Origin: Paroedura picta
Lineage: Eukaryota > Chordata > Lepidosauria > Squamata > Gekkonidae
Reading direction: 5' to 3'
Assembly: GCF_049243985.1 (NCBI RefSeq)
Contig: NC_135384.1
Coordinates: 12,272,501 to 12,336,500 of the forward strand
DNA: 64,000 bases
Positions 43,096 through 54,135 of this stretch are shown here, piece by piece; position 1 is the first letter of the stretch, and the number at the start of each line of letters is the position of its first letter. The notes under the pieces were generated by a model. The model was not told the DNA's origin. It saw only the letters and a list, made by a program, of their open reading frames with translations, and did not search any database. Both the position numbers and the translations under genes were made by a program.

Positions 43096-43405
43096 AACAG
43101 GCTCCATCCCATGCAAACGAGCAGCTGTGACAATTATTGGAAAACCCCCAAAAACATCCACCTCAAAACCCAGAACAATCCTGAACACAACATAGGATGG
43201 GTGGGAGGGGAGCAGCTCCCACAGCATTCCAGCTGAAGAGGGAGACCCATGCACACGGTGACTTAAATAGTCACCACGGACCTGCCCTGCCCTGATGCTG
43301 TGTGTACTGCATTCCAGCAGCACGCACACTGGAGGGTGATCACCTCTATCTCCCATCAAGCCTTCTGCTGCATCAATGTTTGGCCAAGGTAAGTCTCGGC
43401 TGGAT
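43096..43405 (+). repeat. Unassigned interspersed repeat, copy 1
   Basis: Starts GCCAACAGGCTCCATCCCAT. It is collinear with 53812-54130 (shared GGATGGGTGGGAGG / TGATGGGTGGGTGG, CCTGCCCTGCCC, AAGTCTCGGC / GAGTCTCGGC). Non-coding. Confidence 0.6.
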
Positions 43406-43548
43406 TTTTCCATTTACTTGACATTCGATTCAATACAGGGCTGTCTTGAAACAAGGAAGCCAGACAAATTTTTAATTGAAATTACTGGAATAAAATTGTT
43501 GCTTTAATATATCCTACAGGCAGACTGCAACTTGCTATTGAGAACATA

Positions 43549-44484
43549 ATGCCCAATCTTACATCCAGAACTGAATTTCTGCTCCTGGAATTTTCAGATA
43601 TCCGACAACTACAGATCTTACATTTCTTTGTATTCTTGGCAGTATACTTGACTGCAGTGACCGGCAACCTTCTCATCATCATTGCTGTAGCCTTTGATCA
43701 TCACCTGCACACCCCCATGTACTTTTTTCTCATGAACCTGGCACTTCTGGATCTTGGCATGGTTTCCATTACAGTACCCAAAGCTATGGCCAATTCCCTC
43801 CTGAACTCCAGGTCCATTTCTTATTCTGCCTGTGTTGTTCAGGTTTTCTTTCTCTTCTTCCTTGGAGGGTCAAATGTGGCCATCTTAACCATAATGGCCC
43901 ATGATCGGTATGTTGCTATCTGCAATCCATTGCAATATGAGACAATTATGCACAGGCAAGCCTGTATTCAGATGGCAGTCGGTGCATGGATAGCAGGTAT
44001 ACCCTATGGCATCTTACACATTGGAGGAACTTTTACCATCACCTTCTGCTCCAACATGATCAATCAGTTCTTCTGTGAAGTTCCACAGATTCTAAAACTC
44101 TCCTGCTCTGACATGTATCTAATTGAAGTTGGTATTATTATGTTTAGCGGTTTCATCGGACTAGGATGCTTCGTCTTCATCATTGTCTCCTACATGAAGA
44201 TTTTTGCAGCAGTGCTCAGAATCCCTTCTGTTCATGGTCAGAAAAAGGCCCTCTCCACTTGCCTTCCCCATCTCACTGTGGTGTCTTTCCTTATACTTAG
44301 TAGTCTGTTCAACTACATGAGGCCTCAGAGTCACACTTCATCTAACCAAGATCTTCTTTTTGCAATAATTTATGTTATTCTCCCTCCCTTGCTCAATCCA
44401 TTCATCTATGGCATGAGAAACAAAGAAATCAAGACTGCACTGTCGAAGCTCTCTGATTTAAGGGATTTCTCAAAAACAATTTAA
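43549..44484 (+). CDS. Olfactory receptor, class II, OR14-like (OR6)
   Basis: Intact 311-residue receptor, very close to OR5 along its length. NLT glycosylation signal, TGN in TM1, HLHTPMYFFLMNLALLDLG, MAHDRYVAICNPLQY, TFTITFCSNMINQFFCEVPQ, KKALSTCLPHLTVVS, PPLLNPFIYGMRNKEIKTAL. It shares with OR5 the C-terminal residues after KTAL (LKLSDLG / SKLSDLR). The acceptor ATATATCCTACAG ends at 43519, 29 nt before the ATG. The start MPNLTS aligns with all members. OR5 and OR6 look like the product of one duplication, together with their upstream regions (36577-37400 and 41608-42340). Probably functional. Confidence 0.94.
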   Translation: MPNLTSRTEFLLLEFSDIRQLQILHFFVFLAVYLTAVTGNLLIIIAVAFDHHLHTPMYFFLMNLALLDLGMVSITVPKAMANSLLNSRSISYSACVVQVFFLFFLGGSNVAILTIMAHDRYVAICNPLQYETIMHRQACIQMAVGAWIAGIPYGILHIGGTFTITFCSNMINQFFCEVPQILKLSCSDMYLIEVGIIMFSGFIGLGCFVFIIVSYMKIFAAVLRIPSVHGQKKALSTCLPHLTVVSFLILSSLFNYMRPQSHTSSNQDLLFAIIYVILPPLLNPFIYGMRNKEIKTALSKLSDLRDFSKTI

Positions 44485-45284
44485 AGTAGCGCTTTTCTAC
44501 AAAAGTTGGGTTGAGGGTCAACTGGCCAGTGCGTCATAGAAAGAAAAACGATACCCACACTTAAGCAGGTGGTATATATAAGCCACCCAAATATTACACA
44601 CACAGTTGTTCTGCATGCTCTACTTTCATAGGAAGATGTATCCTTGGACAATGGTTGACATGTTCTCAAAAATGCTTCTCAAAAATGCACTGATAAGATT
44701 TTCCAGGGTTGCAAAGAAACTAGAAGGCATGCAATGGGGTTGTCCAGAATGAAGATAATACTCTGGGTAAGACCTCGGAGATTTCCCAAGACACAAACAA
44801 TAACTGTAGTTACTCTACCAAGTAAAACTAAAGATTTCTTGGTGACTCCTGGATACTGGACAGAAAACTGTTGTGTGTTCCTGATTGCTTATTGAGTTTT
44901 GTAGGAGTGTGGGGAAGGAGAGGCTGGGAATTTGAGATTAGCAGCAATTCTTTTGGAGAGTTTCCAAATATATGTATCTCTGTCCTGGGTGGGGAGACCA
45001 TTAGTGTGTCAGTCTCTGAAATCTCACTAACCTAATATGAATGTCCAGGACTCTCCTGTATGGTGTCTATGTTTTCTACATGGGGGCAGATTATGTGCCT
45101 TTGTGTTTAGATGTATTTGCCATCTATTCTAATTCCAGCCCAATGGTGTGTTATATAAATTAATTTTAATAGGATATTAGGGAAGGACATTTATAAACTA
45201 TTCCTTACAGTGAGTAGTGATTTGTCTACTAACAAATCAGAAGGATTATGTTGACATTTTGAAGCGCAAACAAATGTTTATATT
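44485..45284. other. Intergenic sequence downstream of OR6
   Basis: No gene or recognisable repeat seen. Confidence 0.45.
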
Positions 45285-45800
45285 TTGATAAATGATTTTG
45301 ATTGCTCAGCATATTTAAGTAACATCAGTAGCCCTGAACTTACATTGGTATTTACTATGCTACATTGCCAGGCCAGGCCAGTGGCCTATTTGGAAAACAG
45401 ATATGCCCAGTTACTGGCTGAATCAAGGACCTATGCTTGTGGAGATCCAGTTATAGCAGATGCAGCCTTCTAGAAGATGCAAAGCTCTATCCAGTGCTGA
45501 GATTTAAATTATTGAGAAAACGTTTTGTTAAATATGATGGATACACAGAGTCTGAGATACAATGCACGTTTTTGTTGGATTTAGACCCCCACATTACCTA
45601 TAATGTATCTTTATTTCCTTTGGCTACAAGAACAATCAAGGCTAGATTTGTGAAATATTATTTTGTTTGATTTGGTAAAATTTAAAGCCACTTTGTAATA
45701 ATGACTTTTAGATGTTGTTTTGAAAACTATATAATTTGTAGAGTTATATTATGCTTATTTTAAGGTTTGCAATGGCCCTTGGCTACACACAATTTAACTT
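45285..45800 (+). mobile_element. LINE 3' fragment (type of 8420-13023)
   Basis: Decayed C-terminal coding region: SSPELTLVFTMLHCQARPVA, then YACGDPVIADAAFLLEDAKL (relic of the Cys/His motif with the His and last Cys lost), then DLDPHITYNVSLFPLATRTI, followed by an AT-rich 3' UTR to about 45800. Confidence 0.65.
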
Positions 45801-45989
45801 GATATTGTGTTAGGTATTGGGAAAGGGAATCAGGGATGGAGGTTGATACTGCTATGGAAAGTTATTGGGAAGGAATTTGGAGGGGAAGTGAAGTGGATAG
45901 AAGAAAGGGTGGGGAACTTGCAATACTGATCTGGGAGTCTTTCTCCTTCCAAAAACTCCTGTTCTAATGAACCCAGACATTGAATGTGT

Positions 45990-46980
45990 GGGCCTGATGT
46001 GGGGCAGAGAGGAGATTTTGGCCATCTGGTTCCTGTACTGACTATCTAATGCACCAGCAAAAGCCCTGAAGAGCACCATAGAGCTGGTGGCCAAGTAGGT
46101 GGTGGCCAAGTTCCCCATGATAGTGGTCCTGGGGGACTTCAACATCCATGCTGAGAAAAATGGCTCTTGCAGATCTTGGACTTGGTATCAGCCATGGCAA
46201 TGGTAGACCTCTCCCAATTTTAACCAGTTCCAAACATCATGCAGCCACTCCCAAGATCCAATATGTGGGGCATGGATACATGTTGTCCCAGTTCTATCTA
46301 CAAAAATGCCATAGTCAGACAATTTTGCCCTGAAAGCCTGCGTCAGTGAATTCCTCCCAATCTGTATAGGTAAAGAACAGCTCGATGCTTACCAAAGGAG
46401 ATTTAACAATCTAATTGGATTTTGAAATGCTCTGCGGGATTTGATGCTACCCAACGACTTGGTAGATTAGCTAGTAGAAGACTGACCCTGCTGCCTTTCT
46501 GATACTATTGAAGAGATCATTTCTCAACACCCTCTCCATTCCTACCCCAAGCCAGCTCTGTGTTGTATCCCAGAGCTGCTTGAACAAAAACAAAGGCTGA
46601 AATAGCTAGAACAAATCTGACAGAAAATTAGTGACCAAGCCTCAGGAACAGGGCCTGAAAGATGGAGTTCTTCCACAAGGCATTTGTGGCTGGGCTAGGA
46701 AAAAGTGCTCCCTCCTTGAGTGGGCCCTGTGTGGGCCTGAATGGGCCCAGGAAAATCTGCTGGACCAGACTCCCTTGGAAGCTATCTCCTGGAGGACTGA
46801 CGATTGTGCATATGGGGGTGGGGAGGGGGTGAGAATAAGGACATCCTGCAGATTGTTTTGGCTACCATTGGGTGGGGGGGGGGGTGTATTGATATTTTTA
46901 TGTGTGGTTTTAATATTGTGTAAACCGCCACAATCCAGCTGGACTGGGAGTGGTGGTCAATAAATAAATAAACAAACAAA
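45990..46980 (+). mobile_element. L2-type LINE fragment with 3' end
   Basis: 46050-46155 translates to a decayed endonuclease piece ending IVVLGDFNIHAEK (L2 consensus LLVLGDFNVH). The following sequence is degraded. 46905-46978 is an L2-like 3' tail (TGTAAACCGCCACAATCCAG, then (AATA)n). Confidence 0.65.
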
Positions 46981-48480
46981 CATCTTAAAAGATGCTTATG
47001 AATGCTTAAGAGATGGCAGTAAAAACAACAAAAAAGGAAACATTATGTGGCAACTGTTGCATCCACTAGCTCATGCCCTGCTCAATTCATTCAAACAATT
47101 CAATCTCTGACACTTCTAATTAAAGCACTATACAAAGTTGTACAGCTTTCTTGGCATCCTTACATTTGGATGGAAAATATCTTCAAAAATATGCCATTGG
47201 GACAAGTTTCCAGCTGACACAACTACCCGGAAAAAAGCTAAGAAAGGGTTTTGAACATATTTAACTGTTGTAGGACATCGATTTATGTAGAAACCCATAA
47301 GAAGCCTTGGATCGAAAAGCAAGCTTGACTCTGCAAGGGAATTGATTCATGTCTTCTTGCCACTTTCTCTTCAAGGAACAGGCATCTATTTCTTTCGTAA
47401 ATCTCCCACACATCCACACCAATATGAAAAGTTTTTCATTCTGATGAGCATGTGACTTTTCTTTAAAAACACAATACAAAAAGACTGACAAATTCAGCTA
47501 CAATTCAAGTAAGAAGCTTTTTTTTTTTTGTATTTGGATTAACAAAAAATGTTACATGGATAAGATCCTTTTACTGTCAAATATCTATTTTTAAACCTGT
47601 GAGAATGAATTAAAGTTAATGAGACTTCATTCCATCTTGGGTTGGCTTTGGGTTGGCTTTCAGTTGGGTTGGCTTTCGTTTGTGCTACAACAGTGACATC
47701 CAGTGGTGGAAGGAGAAATTGAATCCATAACCAAACTTCTGGGTTACACGTTTTTTAGTTGCTTATTTTGATTTCCCCCATCCCCCTTCCTCTTGCTTGC
47801 AGCTAATACTAATTTTATTGGCACTGTTGAAATAAAGATTTTGTAAAATACTAGTACTTCAAGTGGAATATGAAAGGATATATTGGTGGGCAGAGATGGC
47901 TACAAGAAAACAGGCTGGATCTGTAGACCAACATCCCCCCAAACAAACTCCGGAGAAGCCTAATTCTGAATATCAGAAATAGTTTGCCTTGTCGTGGCCG
48001 GCTTGGCGTCGCCACCACCATAATGGACCGGCGAGTGAGGTGGGGCAAGGCAGCAAGCACGTGGTAGCCTTGCAGCTGGTGATCCTCTGCTTGGCCGCCA
48101 CCTGGGTACTGCCACCACTGGTGGGCAGCTGGCAATGCTTGGGCTTTCACTCCGCCACCTGGATGCCAGCAACTTGGCGCCGCCACTACTGCCAGCCTAG
48201 TGGACTGGTGGGCTAGGCAAGGCAATGTGGTCCTCATTGCTCTGCTGCCAGGGAACATCTGATGGCGAGACAGCCATTGTGCTTTGCTGTCAGCTCCTAG
48301 GGGCGGGCACTCCATGGACCAACTCAATCCAGTTGTGCCCAGCTTTGCTGGGTATACCCACATTGGCCCATGCTGCTGGAAGTGGTGTCTGGATACTGGA
48401 TACGTGGCCCGGACACCAACCCAGACAGCACTCCGCCCTTAGTGCCTTTTGAGAAATATTAACGGCACTAATAATGGTTA
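46981..48480. other. Intergenic sequence including a GC-rich block
   Basis: 46981-47840 shows only a short GGGTTGGCTTT tandem repeat (about 47638-47680). 47985-48440 is GC-rich and internally repetitive (CCACCACC / GCCACTACTGCC stretches), with long but unrecognisable frames on both strands. It may be part of a transposable element; no family assigned. Confidence 0.4.
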
Positions 48481-48522
48481 AGATTATAATTTAATGTATG
48501 TATTTACATTTATATTTTAATC

Positions 48523-48524
<2 letters not shown>

Positions 48525-48595
<71 letters not shown>
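48525..48595 (+). repeat. (TA)n microsatellite
   Basis: About 35 TA units. Confidence 0.97.
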
Positions 48596-48597
<2 letters not shown>

Positions 48598-48743
48598 CTT
48601 CTCTTATACACTGCCCTGAATCTTATAATAATAAAATTAAAAAATGCACTAGCATGATGCGCTAATTATCTATTCAGATTGGTTACCAAAAGAACCCAGA
48701 AAAAAACAATACCGCAGAGGGAAAAGACTTCAGCAACACTTGA

Positions 48744-48790
48744 ATGTTAAGTGGGGTGACTCTGGGGAGCAAGTTGCCAAAAACAGAACA
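48744..48790 (+). promoter_or_regulatory. Candidate OR promoter block (OR7)
   Basis: ACTCTGGGGAG (48759-48769) with a degraded upstream homeodomain-like site (ATGTTAAG, 48744-48751) and downstream ACATAAATTAAG. Paralogous position to 36991, 1.9 kb upstream of OR7. A possible exon donor TTCAAG/GTATTC is near 49084-49095. Confidence 0.45.
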
Positions 48791-49213
48791 TAAATTAAGC
48801 CCTGTCTTAATTCACTCAGCCTTTTGGATTATGACTTGACAGATACTAGCAGAGTTAATTGGAGGAAGCCATGCCTGGAATGGCTTGGTCATTTAGATAT
48901 AAGACTTTAAACAACTGAAGAAGAAAGTGAACAAGATCTTCTTTGTCACAGATCTAACATAACTTCATTTGCCAGCTTTTTCACAGCCAAGTCAAGAAGG
49001 AAGGAATGATACTTGATGACAAAGCTTCAGCAGAAATGGAGACAGGGAACCGAAGCTGAAAAGATGTGAAGAAGCAACAGAACTTCAAGGTATTCAATAA
49101 TGTTTGGTCCTGAAAAAAGAGTGTGTGATTGCTGAATGATTGTAGCACGGTTTCAGATCTTCTACAGTGGGGGCATCTGAGAGGATTATTGGATGTGGGA
49201 AACTAGACTGAAC

Positions 49214-49499
49214 TAGAAGAAGAAGAAGAAGAGCTGGTTCTTATATGCCGCTTTTCCCTACCCGAAGGAGGCTCAAAGTGGCTTACAGTCGCCTTCCCAT
49301 TCCTCTCCCCACAACAGACACCCTGTGGGGTGGGTGAGGCTGAGAGAGCCCTGATATCACTGCTTGGTCAGAACAGTTTTATCAGTGCCGTGGCGAGCCC
49401 AAGGTCACCCAGCTGGTTGCATGTGGGGGAGTGCAGAATCGAACCTGGCATGCCAGATTAGAAGTCCGCACTCCTAACCACTACACCAAACTGGCTCTC
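49214..49499 (-). mobile_element. Sauria-type SINE, full length
   Basis: On the minus strand: head GAGAGCCAGTTTGGTGTAGT, box B-like GGTTCGATTCTGC, body with GGGTGTCTGTTGTGGGG, tail CATATAAGAACC followed by (CTT)n. Confidence 0.92.
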
Positions 49500-49514
49500 T
49501 AAAATTATGAAGAC

Positions 49515-49650
49515 AAAGGCAGCTTGGTGGTTAGGAGCGATGGCTTCTAAATCTGGTGAATTATGATTGATTCCCCACTCCTCATCCACAGAGCCAGCTG
49601 GAGGACCGTGGGCTAGACACAGCCCTGATAGTGCGGCTTTCACAAAGTAG

Positions 49651-49652
<2 letters not shown>
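49515..49652 (+). mobile_element. Sauria-type SINE fragment
   Basis: GGCAGCTTGGTGGTTAGGAG head with TTCTAAATCTGGTG and GATTGATTCCCCACTCCTC. The body is missing; the (CTT)n array at 49653 may be its expanded tail. Confidence 0.6.
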
Positions 49653-49681
<29 letters not shown>

Positions 49682-49730
49682 CTTCTTCTTCTTCTTCTTC
49701 TTCTTCTTCTTCTTCTTCTTCTTCTTCTTC
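49653..49730 (+). repeat. (CTT)n microsatellite
   Basis: 26 CTT units, probably grown from a SINE tail. Confidence 0.97.
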
Positions 49731-50641
49731 ATCTTAGAACTAGGGCAGTTTAGGATAGCATGATTAAAGTCATGCTTTTTGGGTGGCCTTGAATACCTGC
49801 TATCATTTGAGGTGAAATTGATCTTGTGAACCCTCTAAGAAGGGAAAGCAACATTCATAGACATCAGCCAGGTAAAGTTCAAGTAAGTCTCAGGCACCCA
49901 AAACAGGCCCCTAACAATGCAGCCCAAAGATTCTTTAGGGCTGTATTTGGAGAGAATTTCTATGCACAATATGTCTAAGTATAACGCTCCTCTGAAAAAA
50001 GTAAAAAGGAGGATCCCATTAGCCACTTTCCCTTGTCCAGTCAGGAAAATATGCCTACAAGGGAGGTGATTCCCAAGAGATTAATCAGTCTGTGTGTGTT
50101 TGTGGGGATGGCACTGTCTTTGTAATAAGAACTTGTAAATTTGGAATTGGATAAGGCATCAGGAAACTGTCTACAATCCTTTCTGATGTATGCACAAGTT
50201 GAATAGGAAACCCTCTCTGATATTTGGTACTGTAGCACTTCATGTTTCTAGACTGTGGATATTGAAGTTCAAGATATTAAGGTCTGGGCAAATTAATATG
50301 AACTGTCAGATTAGGATAGTAAGCTTCATGTTGATCATCCATGCAGATTAGTCATATGTAAACCATGACAGTGTTGGCTATCAGGCTTAAATGGTGAAAC
50401 CAGGGATCCTAAATAACCATTGGCTTGTATTTTTTTACAGTTGAATCTGAAGAACACTGCCCTGCAAACAGAGGATATAATGTGCGCCTTCAGCAATTCC
50501 ATGCTGGATTGTCTCATGGATGGAGATGGTGAAACCAGAAAGCCAGGCAAATTGTTAATTGTCATTACTAGAATACAATGAATTCTCTAATATTTCTCTA
50601 ATTTCTCTCCAGGAAGACTGTAGCTGGATATTGTTGCCATA
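49731..50641 (+). other. OR7 upstream (presumed intron) sequence
   Basis: Paralogous to about 56680-58097 upstream of OR8 (shared CATTCATAGACATCAG, GCCACTTTCCCTTGTCC / TGTTTCCCTTGTCC). Ends at the acceptor TTTCTCTCCAG (ending 50613). No separate gene. Confidence 0.6.
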
Positions 50642-51607
50642 ATGCCCAACCTGACCTCCCCATATGAATTTCTGCTCCTGGAATTTTCAGACATCCGGGA
50701 ACTACAGATCTTGCATTTCTTTGTATTCTTAGCGATCTACTTGACTGCAGTGACTGGCAATCTTCTCATCATCATTGCTGTAGCCCTTGATCATCACTTG
50801 CACAGCCCCATGTACTTTTTTCTCATGAACCTGGCAATTCTAGATCTTGGCATGATTTCTGTCACAATACCTAAAGCGATGGTCAATTCCCTCCTGGACA
50901 GCAGGTCCATTTCTTTTCCTGCCTGTGTGGCTCAGGTTTTCTTCCTTGTCTTCCTTGGAGGGGCAGATTTGGCCATCTTAACCATAATGGCCCATGATCG
51001 GTATGTCGCTATCTGCAATCCATTGCAATATGAGACCATTATGCACAGTGGAGCCTGCATTCAGATGGCAGCCAGTGCATGGATTGCAGGCTTACCCTAT
51101 GGCATATTACACAGTGGAGGAACTTTTGCCATCACCTTTTGCTCCAATAGGATCCATCAATTCTTTTGTGAAATTCCAAATATACTAAAACTCTCATGTT
51201 CAGATTTATATCTAATTGAAGTTGGATTCCTCATATTGAGTTTTACCATAAGTGGAGGATGCTTTATCTTCATCATCATAACCTATATGCAGATTTTTTC
51301 AACACTACTCCGAATGCCTTCTGTGCAGGGTCGGAAAAAAGCCCTCTCCACTTGCATTCCCCACCTCACTGTGATGTTTCTGCTGGTTTTCACTGGAATG
51401 TTTGCTTACTTAAGGCCTCCCAGTAACACATCATCTGATCTCAATATCCTTTTTGCCATCATATATGCTATTTTGCCTCCGTTGCTGAATCCCTTCATCT
51501 ATAGCATGAGAAACAAAGACCTCAAGACTGCATTGTTAAAGCTCACTGATTTTGGACATTTCCCCCAAAGCATCCCTACAGCAGAAGAGGCCTCCTCTGG
51601 TCTATAG
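50642..51607 (+). CDS. Olfactory receptor, class II, OR14-like (OR7)
   Basis: Intact 321-residue receptor of the MAHDRY subfamily. NLT signal, TGN in TM1, HLHSPMYFFLMNLAILDLG (Ser for the usual Thr in LHTPMYFF), MAHDRYVAICNPLQYETIM, TFAITFCSNRIHQFFCEIPN (His and Asn where relatives have Asn/Asp and Gln), KKALSTCIPHLTVM, PPLLNPFIYSMRNKDLKTAL. The tail is longer (ends TAEEASSGL). It shares GRKKALSTCIPHLTV and RPPSNTSSDLNILF with OR8 and OR9 rather than OR5 and OR6, so it groups with the former. The acceptor ends at 50613, 28 nt before the ATG. Probably functional. Confidence 0.94.
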   Translation: MPNLTSPYEFLLLEFSDIRELQILHFFVFLAIYLTAVTGNLLIIIAVALDHHLHSPMYFFLMNLAILDLGMISVTIPKAMVNSLLDSRSISFPACVAQVFFLVFLGGADLAILTIMAHDRYVAICNPLQYETIMHSGACIQMAASAWIAGLPYGILHSGGTFAITFCSNRIHQFFCEIPNILKLSCSDLYLIEVGFLILSFTISGGCFIFIIITYMQIFSTLLRMPSVQGRKKALSTCIPHLTVMFLLVFTGMFAYLRPPSNTSSDLNILFAIIYAILPPLLNPFIYSMRNKDLKTALLKLTDFGHFPQSIPTAEEASSGL

Positions 51608-51718
51608 GACCTATTTCACCCAGCTCCTACTCCTGGAGAGGCCTTTCTCTCTCAGAGAGAGAAATCTGCCTCCACTAACTAATCTTTGTGTAGAATTTCA
51701 TATTGGGAAGGTCTGGAC

Positions 51719-51842
51719 CAGGGGTCATCAAACTGCGGTCCTCCAGATGTCAATGGACTACAATTCCCATGAGCCCCTGCCAGCGAATTCATGGGAATTG
51801 TAGTCCATGGACATCTGGAGGACCGCAGTTTGACTACCCCTG
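51719..51842. mobile_element. hAT MITE, near-perfect palindrome
   Basis: 124 bp from CAGGGGTCATCAAACTG to CAGTTTGACTACCCCTG. The two halves are nearly complete inverted copies (about 60 bp each). Flanked by a perfect 8-bp target duplication GTCTGGAC (51711-51718 and 51843-51850), which identifies the hAT superfamily. Confidence 0.95.
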
Positions 51843-51949
51843 GTCTGGACTGTGAGCTCTCCTTCCCAGATTTAAGGTCTTGCCTCTGTGTCTCCCACTG
51901 AGAGCCTAATTATCATGGCCAATGAAAATGGTGATGTATGAAGAAAATT

Positions 51950-52300
51950 TGAGAGAGCTTAGATGTATGAGGAAGGTTGTGAGACCTTAGTCTGTTTAGC
52001 CTGGAGAGAAGACAACTAAGAGTTGATATGATAGCCATCTTCAAGTACTTGAAGGGCTCTCATAGAGAAGATGGAGCAGAGTTGTTTTCTGTTGCCCAAG
52101 AGGGTCATACCAAAACCAATGGAATTAAATTAGTTCAAAAGAATTTTCAGCTAAACATTCCTGACAGTTAGAGTGGTTCCTCAGTTGAACAGGCTTCCTT
52201 CTTTGGAAGTTTTTAAGCAGAGGCTAGATGGCCATCTGACAGAAATGCTGATTCTGCGAATTTAGGCAGATTGTAAGTGGCTGGGCAGAAGGGATTGTGT
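51950..52300 (+). mobile_element. CR1-like LINE 3' region
   Basis: Contains TTAGCCTGGAGAGAAGACAA, TGATAGCCATCTTCAAGTA, GGAACAGG-like CAGGCTTCC and TTTTTAAGCAGAGGCTAGAT, a series typical of a widespread squamate CR1-like 3' end. No open frame. Confidence 0.65.
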
Positions 52301-52429
52301 CCATGCTTGGCTCTTGTGGGTATTTTTTGTATAATTTCTATGTTTGTTCTTTTTCCTTATGTGATTAATAGCTGTAAATTCATTGTAAAAATAAGGAATA
52401 AATACCTAATGCCTTTTACTTGGGAAGGA

Positions 52430-53395
52430 GATGTACAATGCTTTGGTTCACCTGGACAACATGACATTATGCTTGCTCACTGCTTCTCTTTGCCCCATTT
52501 TGATTTCTGTCATAGTATATCTTAAACAGCTGGTGCATTTATTATATTGGACCACTTGTTCAGGTTTTTGTTTTCTTCTTTTTTCCATGATACAACTTTA
52601 TGCCCCCCCCCCAAGAATCATGGGATTGTTATTGTCATGAACCCCGATTCATGCCATCCTGGGCTCCGTTTGCGGCTGCATTTTTTCACACTTCTCTGTT
52701 CTCCCCGGCTGGCTCTGACCAAGGCCGTAAAGCAATAAACCTGTCCGCTGGGATCCTTACTCCCTTCCTTTCCCAGCGGGAGAGGCTCCATGCGAATGTA
52801 TCAATCTTACTGTAAGTGTCCTTGCGGAGACAACTCAAAGTCTCAACAAAGTGTTAACCGCTTGATAAGATTCCGGGCCATCTGGCGGCTTGGGAACTGA
52901 CTCTCTTCTGTTACCTTTCTGCTCTCCCGCCGAAATACCTTCGGCCCCCCTCCCCTATTTGGTGGGCCCTATAACTACCCCACTTGTTTCCCTTATGCTT
53001 TGTTATTATCAAGATCTTTGCTTAGGAAGATCTTGGCATGCTTTAGTGTTCTGTGGACTTAGCCTAATAAAGCTACTTTTGAAATTTGCAACCGACTGTT
53101 GGATTTCGAATGCGCTTTCACCTGGGACTCCACGGGCTGGGCTCAGCCTGATTCCTGACAGTTATGTTGCTATCTGCAATCCTTTGCAATGTATGTACAT
53201 TATGTATAAAGGACTGTGCATAATGTTAGGTGGTAGTAGGTGCATGGATTAGTGGTATACTTTTTGCCATATTATAATTGTGTTGCCATTTTTTTTCCAG
53301 TCACCTTCTCCAGTACGGTCAATCTGTTCTTATATAAAACCCTGGAGTTAGTAAACTACCTTGCTCTGAAATATATCTAGTTACCTGAGTGTGTA
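52430..53395 (+). pseudogene. Olfactory receptor relic interrupted by a solo LTR
   Basis: Left part (about 52540-52632) aligns with TM3 of OR6 (TTCAGGTTTTTGTTTTC against TTCAGGTTTTCTTTCTC) and reaches AATCATGGGATTGTTAT at the HDRY codons. Right part (from 53161) is TATGTTGCTATCTGCAATCC (YVAICNP), then LCIM..GGSRCMD-like TM4 remains and loop 2 remnants to about 53395. Stops and shifts throughout; the N-terminus and TM5-TM7 are not recognisable. 52430-52530 resembles OR 3' flank (compare 59528-59600). A solo LTR sits at the DRY motif. Confidence 0.75.
52633..53160 (+). mobile_element. Solo LTR of an endogenous retrovirus
   Basis: 528 bp beginning TGTCATGAACCCC and ending GATTCCTGACA, so the termini are TGTCA...TGACA. 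A 5-bp target repeat GTTAT flanks it (52628-52632 and 53161-53165). An AATAAA signal (53066-53071) and a following U5-like stretch support LTR identity and plus orientation. No internal viral region is present: a solo LTR left by recombination. The family cannot be named from this alone. It lies within an OR relic. Confidence 0.88.
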
Positions 53396-53559
53396 AGTAA
53401 TACATATCAGAGCAGGAGGGTTCCTATTAATGTGGGACTTCAGAGGAGAAAGGATTTGATTACATTTGACAAGAAGTTGAGGACATCAGTGTAAGAATGA
53501 ACAAACCTTTCATTCACACAATTACTGTTCTTTGAATGCAGGTTCCTTTTTACATAAAT

Positions 53560-54135
53560 GTCTCATGCTATAAAGGATTACAAAGCCCTGGGGATCCACA
53601 CTGTTCCCCACTGGGAGAGCAGATCCCCTTGCCTACTGAAGTCCACCACTAAGGGAAGTGACCTACATGGGGTGCAAACCTCAGTTGGTTGTGTCCAGGG
53701 CTGCCTGGCAATGAGCCCCTGGCCGCACCGCAGGGTCAGCCGTGATTGTTTACATGCCACCTCATAGGGAGGCCCCAAACCCCAGGGAGTCTGATCACAC
53801 CTAGGACTGTCTGCCAACAGGCTCCATCTCATGCAAACCCACAGCTGTGATGAACTATTAACTGTGAAACATCCACCTAAACTCTGTACAAGGCTGTTTA
53901 CACATCAATGATGGGTGGGTGGGAAGCTGCTCACATCGCATCCCTGGCAAAAAGACCAGGACCCAAGCATGTGTCATCTTTATAGGTGTTGCAGGTCCTG
54001 CCCTGCCCTTTGCGACCCTGTTTGCTGTGAATACATAACACGCACCACAAACAAGCCTCTGAGGCGGTCACGTCCACCTCCAGCCAGCCCTCCACGGTGT
54101 CAACATATGGCTACTGTGAGTCTCGGCCGCATTTG
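53560..54135 (+). repeat. Unassigned interspersed repeat, copy 2 (longer)
   Basis: The part 53812-54130 is collinear with 43096-43405. The upstream 53560-53811 (GGGGATCCACACTGTTCCCC, GGCAATGAGCCCCTGGCCGC) may be the same element further 5'. Moderately GC-rich; short frames only. Confidence 0.55.

Noticed and set aside
47851-48452. Several long frames on both strands in the GC-rich block
   Set aside because: GC-rich repetitive sequence favours open frames by chance; no recognisable motif.
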